Positions 1 through 5,629 of a stretch of DNA of 14,806 bases are shown here, piece by piece. The translations under genes were made by a program, and so were the position numbers. Position 1 is the first letter of the stretch. Each line of letters opens with the position of its first letter. The notes under the pieces were generated by a model. It was not told where the DNA came from. It did no database searches and worked only from the letters and a program-made list of their open reading frames with translations. The DNA is from CAZEVI01 sp964515615 (lineage in GTDB: Bacteria > Patescibacteriota > UBA1384 > XYA2-FULL-43-10 > CAINNR01), in assembly GCA_964515615.1 (NCBI GenBank), contig CAZEVI010000019.1:1-14806 (forward strand), given 5' to 3'.

Positions 1-92
<92 letters not shown>

Positions 93-155
93 ATAAAGTC
101 TTTTTTAATTGAAAAAATTATTCAAATGTTTTCCAAATATTCATCAGTTTTTTTA

Positions 156-164
156 TGGTATAAT
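156..164 (+). promoter_or_regulatory. Extended -10 promoter of the 171-389 gene, leaderless arrangement
   Basis: TGGTATAAT is a perfect extended -10 element (TG, one base, TATAAT). No -35 is needed or clearly seen. The hexamer ends at 164 and the ATG begins at 171, so exactly 6 nt separate them. Transcription would start at or next to the A of the ATG, and no Shine-Dalgarno sequence is present. This spacing recurs at three other genes in the window. Confidence 0.6.
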
Positions 165-170
165 ATATTT

Positions 171-389
171 ATGAATATTCGATCAAAAATTATTCTGCCG
201 GTGACAATGTTGTTTGCCGGAGTTCTAATGGTCCTTTTTGGCCGATCGGCCGGTGTCAGTGCCGACGCAACAGGTATTAGCACCAGTTCGGCAATCTACA
301 TTTTGTTAACCGCTGCCGGTTTTTTGCTTATTGCCGTTTCGGCAATTGTTGCCCTTTTTATGATCGCTTCGAGCGAAGATAAAAAATAA
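171..389 (+). CDS. Small two-helix membrane protein of unknown function
   Basis: This 72-residue protein is not recognised as a member of a named family. It has two hydrophobic segments, about residues 6-24 and 41-66, joined by a short Ser/Thr/Ala-rich loop, and it ends in a charged tail (SSEDKK). It is probably a membrane hairpin with a short polar C-terminus. An in-frame ATG exists at 126, but the start at 171 is preferred because a perfect extended -10 lies 6 nt before it and the extra residues look unlike a normal N-terminus. It is a single gene between the rRNA operon and a convergent PadR gene. Confidence 0.6.
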   Translation: MNIRSKIILPVTMLFAGVLMVLFGRSAGVSADATGISTSSAIYILLTAAGFLLIAVSAIVALFMIASSEDKK

Positions 390-415
390 TCGCCAAATTT
401 GGTGATTATTTTTTT
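381..415. terminator. Bidirectional rho-independent terminator between convergent genes
   Basis: An inverted repeat centred between 397 and 398 forms a stem of up to 14 bp (381-394 with 401-414, one G-T wobble) and a 6-base loop. It is bordered by A-runs on the left and T-runs on the right, so both strands read hairpin plus U-tract. It overlaps the stop codon of the 171-389 gene and lies about 50 bases beyond the stop of the minus-strand PadR gene, serving both. Confidence 0.75.
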
Positions 416-461
416 AAAATTATCGAAGTTGATCTGTTTTTCGTTGCCGGCAAATATTGTA

Positions 462-806
462 TTACAACATAATTGCTTGGCGCAAGACTGGAATAATTTC
501 GCCGTAGGCTTTGGCGGCGGCCCGAAACGCCGCTCGGCCTTTATCATTTAGTGAGTAAATTTTTCGGACTTTTTTACCGGCGGAAACTTTATTTACATCA
601 ACATAGCCACCACGAGAAAGTTGCTCCAGTGCTGGATAAACCGTTGATTCGGTTGGTCGGCAGAGTCCATCAGACATTTCTTCAATCCGTTTAACCAGAC
701 CATAACCGTGTGCTTCTTTATCGGCATAGAGAACTTTTAATAGAAAAAAACGAATCAAACCTTGATTTATTAGCGACTTCCAATATTTTTCATCTTCGAA
801 TTTCAT
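462..806 (-). CDS. PadR-family transcriptional regulator
   Basis: This 114-residue winged helix-turn-helix protein is a likely dimeric DNA-binding repressor. PadR hallmarks are clear: LIRFFLLKVLY near residues 17-27, HGYGLVKRIEE at 33-43, the recognition-helix region ESTVYPALEQLSRGGYV at 53-69, and a wing with RKIYSLNDKGRAAF at 81-94. The C-terminal helix is short, as in single-domain PadR proteins. No good Shine-Dalgarno sequence precedes the ATG at 806. A well-placed one (GAAAGGA, 871-877) precedes an ATG at 864-866 in the same frame, but that frame stops after three codons (TAA at 855-857). The true initiation route is therefore uncertain. The target is unknown; the adjacent membrane protein is a possible candidate by analogy with PadR-linked genes. 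Confidence 0.88.
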   Translation of the reverse strand: MKFEDEKYWKSLINQGLIRFFLLKVLYADKEAHGYGLVKRIEEMSDGLCRPTESTVYPALEQLSRGGYVDVNKVSAGKKVRKIYSLNDKGRAAFRAAAKAYGEIIPVLRQAIML

Positions 807-900
807 TCGTAATTTCGGGAAATTATTGGTAATTTGGTAAGGAGACCAATGGGCTTAGGTTTTCATTTTATCCTTTCTGCTCGAAAATATCAAGCCGTTC

Positions 901-936
901 TTGTCATCCCGAGGCTTCCTGCCGTGGCAATCTGAA
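901..936. repeat. Degenerate dispersed intergenic repeat
   Basis: The stretch starting TTGTCATCCCGAGG and ending GGCAATCTGA resembles the short dispersed repeats of the type 'TGTCAT-CCGAG...-ATCTG' seen between genes in many bacterial genomes. Only one copy is in this window, so the assignment is by resemblance. It lies just upstream of the promoter of the 978-1313 gene. Confidence 0.35.
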
Positions 937-940
937 TTTT

Positions 941-949
941 TGCTATAAT
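941..949 (+). promoter_or_regulatory. Extended -10 promoter of the 978-1313 gene
   Basis: TGCTATAAT is a perfect extended -10. A second TATAAT occurs at 955-960. No convincing -35 is seen. The predicted start near 956 gives a leader of about 22 nt that carries a strong Shine-Dalgarno sequence (AAGGAG, 967-972) 5 nt before the ATG at 978. This gene therefore uses conventional, leadered initiation, unlike several neighbours. Confidence 0.5.
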
Positions 950-977
950 ATAGCTATAATTAATACAAGGAGAAAAA

Positions 978-1313
978 ATGGGAGAAACTTTAAAATATGG
1001 TAAAGAATTTGCGAATTGGAAAGTGCCGGATGGGGGGGCAGAACAACAAAAAGGACTAGAAAAAGAAGGGACTGGAATTGATTTGGAAATGTATGAGCGA
1101 TCGCTAAATGACGGCACTGCTGATGAGTATCGTGAAGCAGTTGGAGTATTACCGGCCGAAGCATTACTGGAAGAACAGGGAGATGAAAGAATGTGGAACG
1201 GTTTATCAAATATCGAACAGCTTTCAATTAGGGGATCATTGTCAAAATTTACCAAAGAGAACAATCTGGCGATTAAAGAAGATCGGAACTCTTGTATGGC
1301 AGTGGTAGCGTAA
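978..1313 (+). CDS. Hypothetical acidic protein
   Basis: This 111-residue protein is not recognised. It is rich in Glu, Gly and Lys and has no signal peptide, membrane segment or cysteine motif that suggests a function. Expression signals are convincing: an extended -10 at 941-949, AAGGAG at 967-972 and 5 nt to the ATG. It is followed after 19 nt by a second hypothetical acidic gene (1333-2337) of similar composition, which may be co-transcribed. A TATAAT at 1317-1322 could also give that gene its own start. Confidence 0.6.
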   Translation: MGETLKYGKEFANWKVPDGGAEQQKGLEKEGTGIDLEMYERSLNDGTADEYREAVGVLPAEALLEEQGDERMWNGLSNIEQLSIRGSLSKFTKENNLAIKEDRNSCMAVVA

Positions 1314-1332
1314 AATTATAATTATTAAGATT

Positions 1333-2337
1333 TTGGAGGTGAATATACCTAAAGACGACAAACCAACCAACCCGGAGGAAATTGGTGTCCCGCAGGAGGG
1401 AATGAAAACTCCGGAACAAAGAGAGAAATTAGAGAGATTAAGGGGACTTATTGAGTCAATTGTTGAAAGATATTGGCAAGAGGGCGAGACACCATTCGGA
1501 ATTGAAAAAGACCAAGTAGTTGATCGAATAACAGAGAGAAGATTTGAGGTGATGGAAGCTGAAAACTTAGAGCCTGACTATGAATTTTGGCAGCAAGCTT
1601 CAGAAGTAATGGCACAAATTGATGAGGGAACTGGTCAGCACAATCCTCTGGGTGAATACCCTCTTATGGTTTTACAATATCACCTCTCAAATGCCCGCGG
1701 TCTTGAAATAGACGAATCAGTCAAAGATTATTTTATTGCCAAAGTGATGGAAAAAGGCTATAAGAAAGCGACAGACAGATCACTATCCGATTGGGTTGCA
1801 GAGTATGTTGGATCTCATCCGGAGGAAACTGATTTTGAATCTATTAGAAAAACGATTGGAGTGTTTGAACGAGATTACGACTCTTTTGTTATCAGCACTG
1901 GAAATCTAGCCAAGGTTTTTTTGGAATACGCTCGTGAAAATGGAATCGAAGGTTTGGGTTCGAATACAGCCCTGCAAATACTTTCCGAAAAAGGATTTAT
2001 AGTGCCAGAGAAGTGGCAAAATAGCTTCGTCGAATTACCCGAAGGTAGAGAACTGTTGAATGCTATTGAAAATGTGCAAAGAAAATTTCATCCTGAGGAA
2101 ATTATTACCACACTGGAAGGTGTTTACGGAGATTTTACAAAGGAGGAGCTGCGGACTAATCCAATTACCGTTGGAGATGTTTTAGGTGTGGTTTCAGTAA
2201 CGATGGAGATTCCAAAGACTTGGGAAGAATGTGATGACGAAACAAGAAGTGTAATCAATGATATCATGAAACAGTTGGCAAGTAATCTTGGTGGAAAATT
2301 GGGAGAATCAAAGGGAGAACCAGTAATAAAGTTTTAA
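1333..2337 (+). CDS. Hypothetical acidic, mainly helical protein
   Basis: This protein of about 334 residues is not recognised. It is soluble in character, Glu/Asp-rich and probably mostly alpha-helical, with no membrane segment or obvious catalytic motif. The start is ambiguous. In-frame TTG (1333) and GTG (1339) overlap a near-perfect Shine-Dalgarno sequence GGAGGTGA (1335-1342). A start placed correctly for that site would be at 1345, where the codon is ATA, giving an N-terminus reading (M)PKDDKPTN. The first in-frame ATG is at 1402. The TTG is used here as the conservative choice. The stop lies 3 nt before fpg, suggesting read-through transcription into the repair gene. Confidence 0.65.
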   Translation: MEVNIPKDDKPTNPEEIGVPQEGMKTPEQREKLERLRGLIESIVERYWQEGETPFGIEKDQVVDRITERRFEVMEAENLEPDYEFWQQASEVMAQIDEGTGQHNPLGEYPLMVLQYHLSNARGLEIDESVKDYFIAKVMEKGYKKATDRSLSDWVAEYVGSHPEETDFESIRKTIGVFERDYDSFVISTGNLAKVFLEYARENGIEGLGSNTALQILSEKGFIVPEKWQNSFVELPEGRELLNAIENVQRKFHPEEIITTLEGVYGDFTKEELRTNPITVGDVLGVVSVTMEIPKTWEECDDETRSVINDIMKQLASNLGGKLGESKGEPVIKF

Positions 2338-2340
2338 ATT

Positions 2341-3192
2341 ATGCCCGAGTTGCCAGAAGTCGAAACAATTAGGCTAAGTTTGAAAAAGGCCATTGTTGGA
2401 AAAACAATCGCCGGTGTTGAAATTCGGGTGCCGAAACTTTTTCACGGCAACAAAAACGAAATTATCGGTAAAAAAATTGTTGATGTAAATCGGCGAGCGA
2501 AACAAATTATCATTGATGTTGAGGGCGACAATGATTTACTAATTCATTTAAAAATGACAGGACAGTTGATATTTGATAGCGGAAAATCTCGTGTTGCTGG
2601 CGGACATCCAGCGACTGACTGGGTTGCGAAGTTGCCAAATTCAACAACTCACATTATCTTTGTTTTTTTGGATGGTTCGAAATTGTTTTTTAATGATTTG
2701 CGAAAATTTGGTTGGATAAAAGTTTTTAATGCCGACGAGCTTACTGGCTTACTGGCTGACAAGCTTGGTGTGGAGCCGTTCGATAAAGCATTTACCGTCG
2801 ATGAATTGTCACACATTATTAAATCCAAACCGCGTTGGAATATTAAAAAAATTCTAACTGACCAAACTTTAATATCCGGCATCGGAAATATTTATGCTGA
2901 TGAAGCACTTTTTTGGGCGGGAATTTTGCCAGCGCGGTTGGGAAAAGATATTAAAGATAACGAGATATCGAAACTAAGATTATCAATTATCAAAGCTTTG
3001 GAAATCGGGCTAAAATATGGTGGTTCGTCGGAAAATACTTATTACAAAATCGATGGTACCAAAGGCCATGCGCAAGAACATTTTCAAGTTTATGTCCAAG
3101 AGGGTAAACCATGCAAACGCTGTAGCGGAATTATCAAAAAAATCCGCTTAAACGGCAGGGGAACACATTTTTGTGAAAATTGTCAGCACTAA
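2341..3192 (+). CDS. mutM: Formamidopyrimidine-DNA glycosylase (Fpg/MutM)
   Basis: A bifunctional base-excision repair enzyme that removes oxidised purines such as 8-oxoguanine and cleaves the abasic site. The mature N-terminus after Met removal is PELPEVETIR, with catalytic Pro2 and Glu3. Lys54 (RRAKQIII) and His69 (LIHLKMTGQL) match conserved active-site and DNA-contact positions. SGIGNIYADEALF is the helix-two-turn-helix signature. The C-terminal zinc finger has Cys258, Cys261, Cys278 and Cys281, with Arg273 in the GRGTHFC turn. Length (283 residues) is normal and nothing is missing. It starts 3 nt after the preceding gene. No clear Shine-Dalgarno sequence is present, but the conserved N-terminus fixes the ATG at 2341. 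Confidence 0.97.
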   Translation: MPELPEVETIRLSLKKAIVGKTIAGVEIRVPKLFHGNKNEIIGKKIVDVNRRAKQIIIDVEGDNDLLIHLKMTGQLIFDSGKSRVAGGHPATDWVAKLPNSTTHIIFVFLDGSKLFFNDLRKFGWIKVFNADELTGLLADKLGVEPFDKAFTVDELSHIIKSKPRWNIKKILTDQTLISGIGNIYADEALFWAGILPARLGKDIKDNEISKLRLSIIKALEIGLKYGGSSENTYYKIDGTKGHAQEHFQVYVQEGKPCKRCSGIIKKIRLNGRGTHFCENCQH

Positions 3193-3241
3193 TTGTTGAA
3201 TAATTTTCAGTTTCTAATTTACAATCTTTAATCAATTAACA

Positions 3242-3603
3242 ATAGCACAATTTTCAAACAAATATGACTTAGAAAAGTTAGCCGCTAATTTTGGTCGGGA
3301 TATTATCTTGCTTTGTAAATCTATCGGGCTTGACCATGTTAACAAATCGATTATTAACCAACTTGTCAGATCAGCAACTTCAATTGGTGCAAACTATATG
3401 GAAGCAAATGGCGCAAGTTCGAATCAAGATTTTACTAATAAAATTTTTATTTGCAAAAAAGAGGATTTTAAGAAACCAAACATTGGTTAAGAATTCTATC
3501 ATATTCTGTTGAGGGAGCGGATGATAACATAAAAGCACTACGGAAAGAACGCCAACAATTAACTCTTATTTTTCAGAAAATCACTTCCAGTTTGAAGAAT
3601 TAA
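3242..3603 (+). pseudogene. Four-helix-bundle (S23/IVP-like) protein pseudogene, frameshifted
   Basis: Conceptual translation gives NKYDLEKLAANFGRDII, then INQLVRSATSIGANYMEAN, then FTNKIFICKKEDFK. These are hallmarks of the four-helix-bundle family related to the protein encoded in 23S rRNA intervening sequences. Near 3468-3473 the frame shifts. A single-base deletion in the TTTTAAGAAA stretch moves the rest (ETKHWLRILSYSVEG... to KITSSLKN) to another frame, ending at TAA 3601-3603. The expected start position holds ATA (3242), not ATG, and no Shine-Dalgarno sequence is seen. Lost start plus frameshift indicate an inactive gene, unless the shift is a sequencing or assembly error. The function of this family is unclear. 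Confidence 0.8.
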
Positions 3604-3620
3604 TAATTAAAAATTACTTT

Positions 3621-4364
3621 ATGCAACTTAAAACTTCTGGTATTATTATCAAGCGAATCAATTACGGTGAAGCCGATAGAATTTTAACGATTTTCACGAG
3701 AAATCAAGGGAAAATCAAAGCTATCGCCAAAGGGTCTCGCAAAATATTATCCAAACTTGGTGGCTCACTTGAGCCGTTTTGTTTGGTTGATTTCATTTTT
3801 CATGAAGGAAAAAGTTTCTACATTGTAACATCAGCATCTATCATCAGGCGCTTTGAAAATATTCATACTGACATTGACAAAACTTCCAAGGCTTTTTACA
3901 TTGGCGAAATTTTGGACAAGTCACTGCAGGAACACCAAAAGCATCCGGAAATTTTTGATATTTTCGCAAAATATTTGACAGGATTGGAAGTTGTCGATGA
4001 TGCGATTTTTATCCCAATTTTTTCCGCTAAAATTTTGGAAGCAATCGGTTTTAAGCCGGAGGTGTCAAAATGTTTGCATTGCCGAAATAAATTATTGCCA
4101 GAACAAAATTTCTGGGACGATGTTGAAGGCGGAGTAATTTGTCAGAACTGTCATGATAAATTCGGCCATGGCGGGAAAATTTCCAATGATGTAATCAAAA
4201 TTTTGCGACTGATTTTTTCAACTGAATTTTCCGTCGATTCAAAAATTAACATTAACGATAAATACAAAAATCAAACCGAGCAGGTTTTAGAGAGCTATAT
4301 TGAAGGTGTTTTGGAGCGCGAACTCAAGAGCAAAAAATTTATGAAAGACATGGCAAAGAGTTAA
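3621..4364 (+). CDS. recO: DNA repair protein RecO
   Basis: RecO works with RecR (and RecF) to load RecA on SSB-coated single-stranded DNA and to anneal strands. The N-terminal OB fold is typical: SGIIIKRINYGEADRILTIF at residues 6-25 and KIKAIAKGSRK at 31-41. The helical middle and C-terminal domain contain a four-cysteine zinc site at Cys151, Cys154, Cys174 and Cys177 (CLHC ... CQNC). Length (247 residues) is normal. No Shine-Dalgarno sequence precedes the ATG, and the upstream sequence is A/T-only. Together with fpg it gives a DNA-repair stretch, interrupted by the pseudogene. Confidence 0.95.
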   Translation: MQLKTSGIIIKRINYGEADRILTIFTRNQGKIKAIAKGSRKILSKLGGSLEPFCLVDFIFHEGKSFYIVTSASIIRRFENIHTDIDKTSKAFYIGEILDKSLQEHQKHPEIFDIFAKYLTGLEVVDDAIFIPIFSAKILEAIGFKPEVSKCLHCRNKLLPEQNFWDDVEGGVICQNCHDKFGHGGKISNDVIKILRLIFSTEFSVDSKININDKYKNQTEQVLESYIEGVLERELKSKKFMKDMAKS

Positions 4365-4380
4365 CAATCGCTTGTGTTGA

Positions 4381-4416
4381 AACAATTAATTTCAATTTGG
4401 AACAATTAATTTCAAT
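4381..4416. repeat. Tandem direct repeat, two copies of 16 bp
   Basis: AACAATTAATTTCAAT occurs at 4381-4396 and again at 4401-4416, separated by 4 bases (period 20 bp). It lies between recO and the palindrome preceding the PaaX/Cas2-like gene. Its role is unknown; it may be a replication-slippage product of AT-rich spacer DNA. Confidence 0.7.
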
Positions 4417-4439
4417 AAAAATTTGAAATTTAGATTAAG

Positions 4440-4485
4440 AATTTTACAGAAAAAGTGTACGATCGTACACTTTTTCTGTAAAATT
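4440..4485. promoter_or_regulatory. Perfect 46-bp palindrome (upstream copy), candidate operator
   Basis: A perfect inverted repeat without loop, centred on GATC at 4461-4464. The core half is ACAGAAAAAGTGTACGA and its exact complement follows. It ends 3 bases before the putative -10 (4489-4494) of the PaaX/Cas2-like gene and covers the -35 region. A dimer bound here would block transcription, consistent with autorepression. A close copy lies just after the gene (5053-5086). The two copies differ at two positions per arm, with both arms changed together, which points to selection for symmetry. A hairpin role in RNA or DNA is also possible. Confidence 0.75.
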
Positions 4486-4488
4486 TTG

Positions 4489-4494
4489 TAAAAT
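4489..4494 (+). promoter_or_regulatory. Putative -10 of the PaaX/Cas2-like gene, leaderless
   Basis: TAAAAT lies exactly 6 nt before the ATG at 4501, and no Shine-Dalgarno sequence is present. The -35 would fall inside the right arm of the palindrome and is weak. Support comes mainly from the identical spacing at the genes starting at 171, 5630 and 14675. Confidence 0.45.
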
Positions 4495-4500
4495 ATAAGT

Positions 4501-5049
4501 ATGGCAAAAAAGAAAAAAGATAAAACAGTCGGCCAATTAAAACAAGTTTCAAAGGATGTTGGTATCTTTATTCTTGAAATGCTAATTAACATTCCTTTGC
4601 ATTTAGCGCAGTCCTTTTTGGATCCTAAAGGGTTTCATGAGCATATTGAGCTCGAGGGTTTCTTTATTGACAGATTCCCACAGCGGCTAAATGAGCTTGA
4701 GAGAAGCGGCTGTATCAGGATCACCAACAATTCAATTGAAATCACCAGAAAGGGCAAAATTCGACATCTAGAAAAGTTAAAAGATAAGCAAAGGGATGGA
4801 AAGTGGAGAATACTTTCGTGGGATATTCCGGAAGCAATGAGACAAAAACGGAATCAATTTCGCAGATCAATTAAGCGCATTGGCTACCGCCAAGTTCAAA
4901 AAAGTTTGTGGGCATCACCGTTTATTAAAGCTGACGAAGTTGATTTGATAATCGATGAATACAGCGTTCGTAAATATGTTGCTTACTTCGTCGTTGATAA
5001 AACTGACATTGAGGACCATTTAAAGAATCTTTTCAAAAACGTGAATTAG
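4501..5049 (+). CDS. PaaX-like regulator with Cas2-fold domain, flanked by palindromes
   Basis: A protein of 182 residues. After a basic N-terminus (MAKKKKDK), residues 15-90 look like a winged-helix DNA-binding region (RLNELERSGCIRITNNSIEITRKGK). Residues 100-170 resemble the ferredoxin-like domain shared by PaaX-family regulators and Cas2: GKWRILSWDIPEAMRQKRN, then IKRIGYRQVQKSLWASPF. Asp108 sits where Cas2 has its metal-binding Asp. Such proteins are often labelled Cas2, but no cas1, other cas gene or CRISPR array is present, so a regulator is more likely. The gene lies tightly between two related palindromes, 4440-4485 upstream and 5053-5086 starting 3 nt after the stop. The palindromes are likely its own binding sites; a nuclease or mobile-element role is a less likely alternative. 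Confidence 0.8.
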   Translation: MAKKKKDKTVGQLKQVSKDVGIFILEMLINIPLHLAQSFLDPKGFHEHIELEGFFIDRFPQRLNELERSGCIRITNNSIEITRKGKIRHLEKLKDKQRDGKWRILSWDIPEAMRQKRNQFRRSIKRIGYRQVQKSLWASPFIKADEVDLIIDEYSVRKYVAYFVVDKTDIEDHLKNLFKNVN

Positions 5050-5052
5050 TTT

Positions 5053-5086
5053 ACAGAAAAAATGAACGATCGTTCATTTTTTCTGT
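5053..5086. promoter_or_regulatory. Perfect 34-bp palindrome (downstream copy), operator or terminator hairpin
   Basis: A perfect inverted repeat centred on GATC at 5068-5071, with half ACAGAAAAAATGAACGA. It matches the core of the upstream palindrome (4440-4485) except for two paired substitutions per arm (G to A and T to A on the left, complemented on the right). It begins 3 nt after the stop codon of the PaaX/Cas2-like gene. The T-rich right arm followed by TTTTC could also let the transcript terminate, but the stem is AT-rich, so an operator or recombination-site role is equally plausible. Confidence 0.7.
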
Positions 5087-5103
5087 TTTCGAATTTTTGG
5101 AAT

Positions 5104-5129
5104 AAAAAAACGACAGCTAAGTGCTGTCG
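5104..5129 (-). terminator. Rho-independent terminator for the minus-strand gene 5188-5469
   Basis: Read on the minus strand, CGACAGC pairs with GCTGTCG around a 5-base loop (5111-5129) and is followed by seven T (complement of the A-run 5104-5110). It lies about 60 bases beyond the stop of the small minus-strand membrane protein. On the plus strand the hairpin lacks a T-run, so it is directional. Confidence 0.85.
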
Positions 5130-5187
5130 AGTAAGAATGGAAAATAATAGATTTTTTTGGGCTTGCGCCCGATGTTTTCAGGGAAAA

Positions 5188-5469
5188 TTAAACTGGGAAG
5201 AGAAAGCGACAGGCAAAGAGGCCACTGAATAAAACGCATCCAATGACACAAATCACTGTGCAATGACTTGCATAGTTTTCGGAGATCGGGTCGGGACGAT
5301 GTGCATTGAGTGTGTCAACAATCGGAGACGAAGACGTTTTTGTCCCTGATCCCAACAACGAATGCAAAAACCATTTGTCAAAGAAAAAAATTCCAACGGC
5401 GAAAATGATTGCTAACATTAGCCATAATCCGGCCAATTCGACAATTGTTTTTAAGAAAATTGTGCCCAT
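5188..5469 (-). CDS. Small two-helix membrane protein of unknown function
   Basis: This protein of 93 residues has two hydrophobic segments, about residues 4-29 and 67-91, separated by a polar Ser/Thr/Pro-rich loop of roughly 35 residues with Cys near the second helix. It is not recognised as a known family. The ATG at 5467-5469 is chosen because the perfect Shine-Dalgarno sequence AAGGAGG (5478-5484 on the opposite strand) lies 8 nt before it; an ATG two codons earlier (5473-5475) is only 2 nt away. It is a complete single-gene unit with a near-consensus promoter (5492-5519), an optimal ribosome site and a strong terminator (5104-5129), and it runs against all neighbours. The signals suggest substantial expression. 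Confidence 0.7.
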   Translation of the reverse strand: MGTIFLKTIVELAGLWLMLAIIFAVGIFFFDKWFLHSLLGSGTKTSSSPIVDTLNAHRPDPISENYASHCTVICVIGCVLFSGLFACRFLFPV

Positions 5470-5491
5470 TTTCATCGCCTCCTTGTCTTAA

Positions 5492-5519
5492 AGTATATAC
5501 TAAAATATTTATTTGTAAA
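5492..5519 (-). promoter_or_regulatory. Promoter of the minus-strand membrane protein gene
   Basis: On the minus strand, -35 TTTACA (5514-5519) and -10 TATACT (5492-5497) are separated by 16 bp, close to the sigma-70 consensus. The predicted start leaves a short leader holding AAGGAGG. It is divergent from the glyS promoter about 75 bp away. Confidence 0.7.
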
Positions 5520-5594
5520 GGAAATTAATTTATTCTAAATGATATAATAAAGTCAAATAATAATTTAATCCCGAAAACGCCAGAATCTTAACTC

Positions 5595-5623
5595 TTGAAT
5601 GAGGATGTTTGAGATGATAGAAT
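5595..5623 (+). promoter_or_regulatory. Promoter of glyS, leaderless arrangement
   Basis: TTGAAT (5595-5600) and TAGAAT (5618-5623) are separated by 17 bp, a good sigma-70 promoter. The ATG at 5630 begins 6 nt after the -10, so the transcript is predicted to begin at the start codon. There is no Shine-Dalgarno sequence. This is the clearest of the leaderless cases here because both hexamers are present. Confidence 0.7.
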
Positions 5624-5629
5624 ATAAAC

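Noticed and set aside
240..251. GGCCGATCGGCC palindrome
   Set aside because: It lies within the coding part of the small membrane protein and is unrelated to the 34-bp palindromes apart from the CGATCG centre.
849..935. 28-codon plus-strand frame with AAGGAG 5 nt before ATG (849) and TGA at 933-935
   Set aside because: It overlaps the PadR leader on the other strand, runs through the dispersed-repeat remnant and gives no recognisable peptide. Probably chance.
1098..1107. AGCGATCGCT, containing the HIP1 octamer known from cyanobacteria
   Set aside because: A single copy inside a coding region; no sign of repeated use or of cyanobacterial genes.
4501..5049. Annotation as CRISPR-associated Cas2
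   Set aside because: The Cas2-like fold is real, but a winged-helix region precedes it and no cas1, other cas gene or spacer-repeat array is in the window. The PaaX-type regulator reading fits better.
5152..5170. GGGC-TTGC-GCCC hairpin next to a T-run
   Set aside because: The T-run is on the 5' side on the plus strand and reads as A on the minus strand after the hairpin, so it is not a terminator in either direction.
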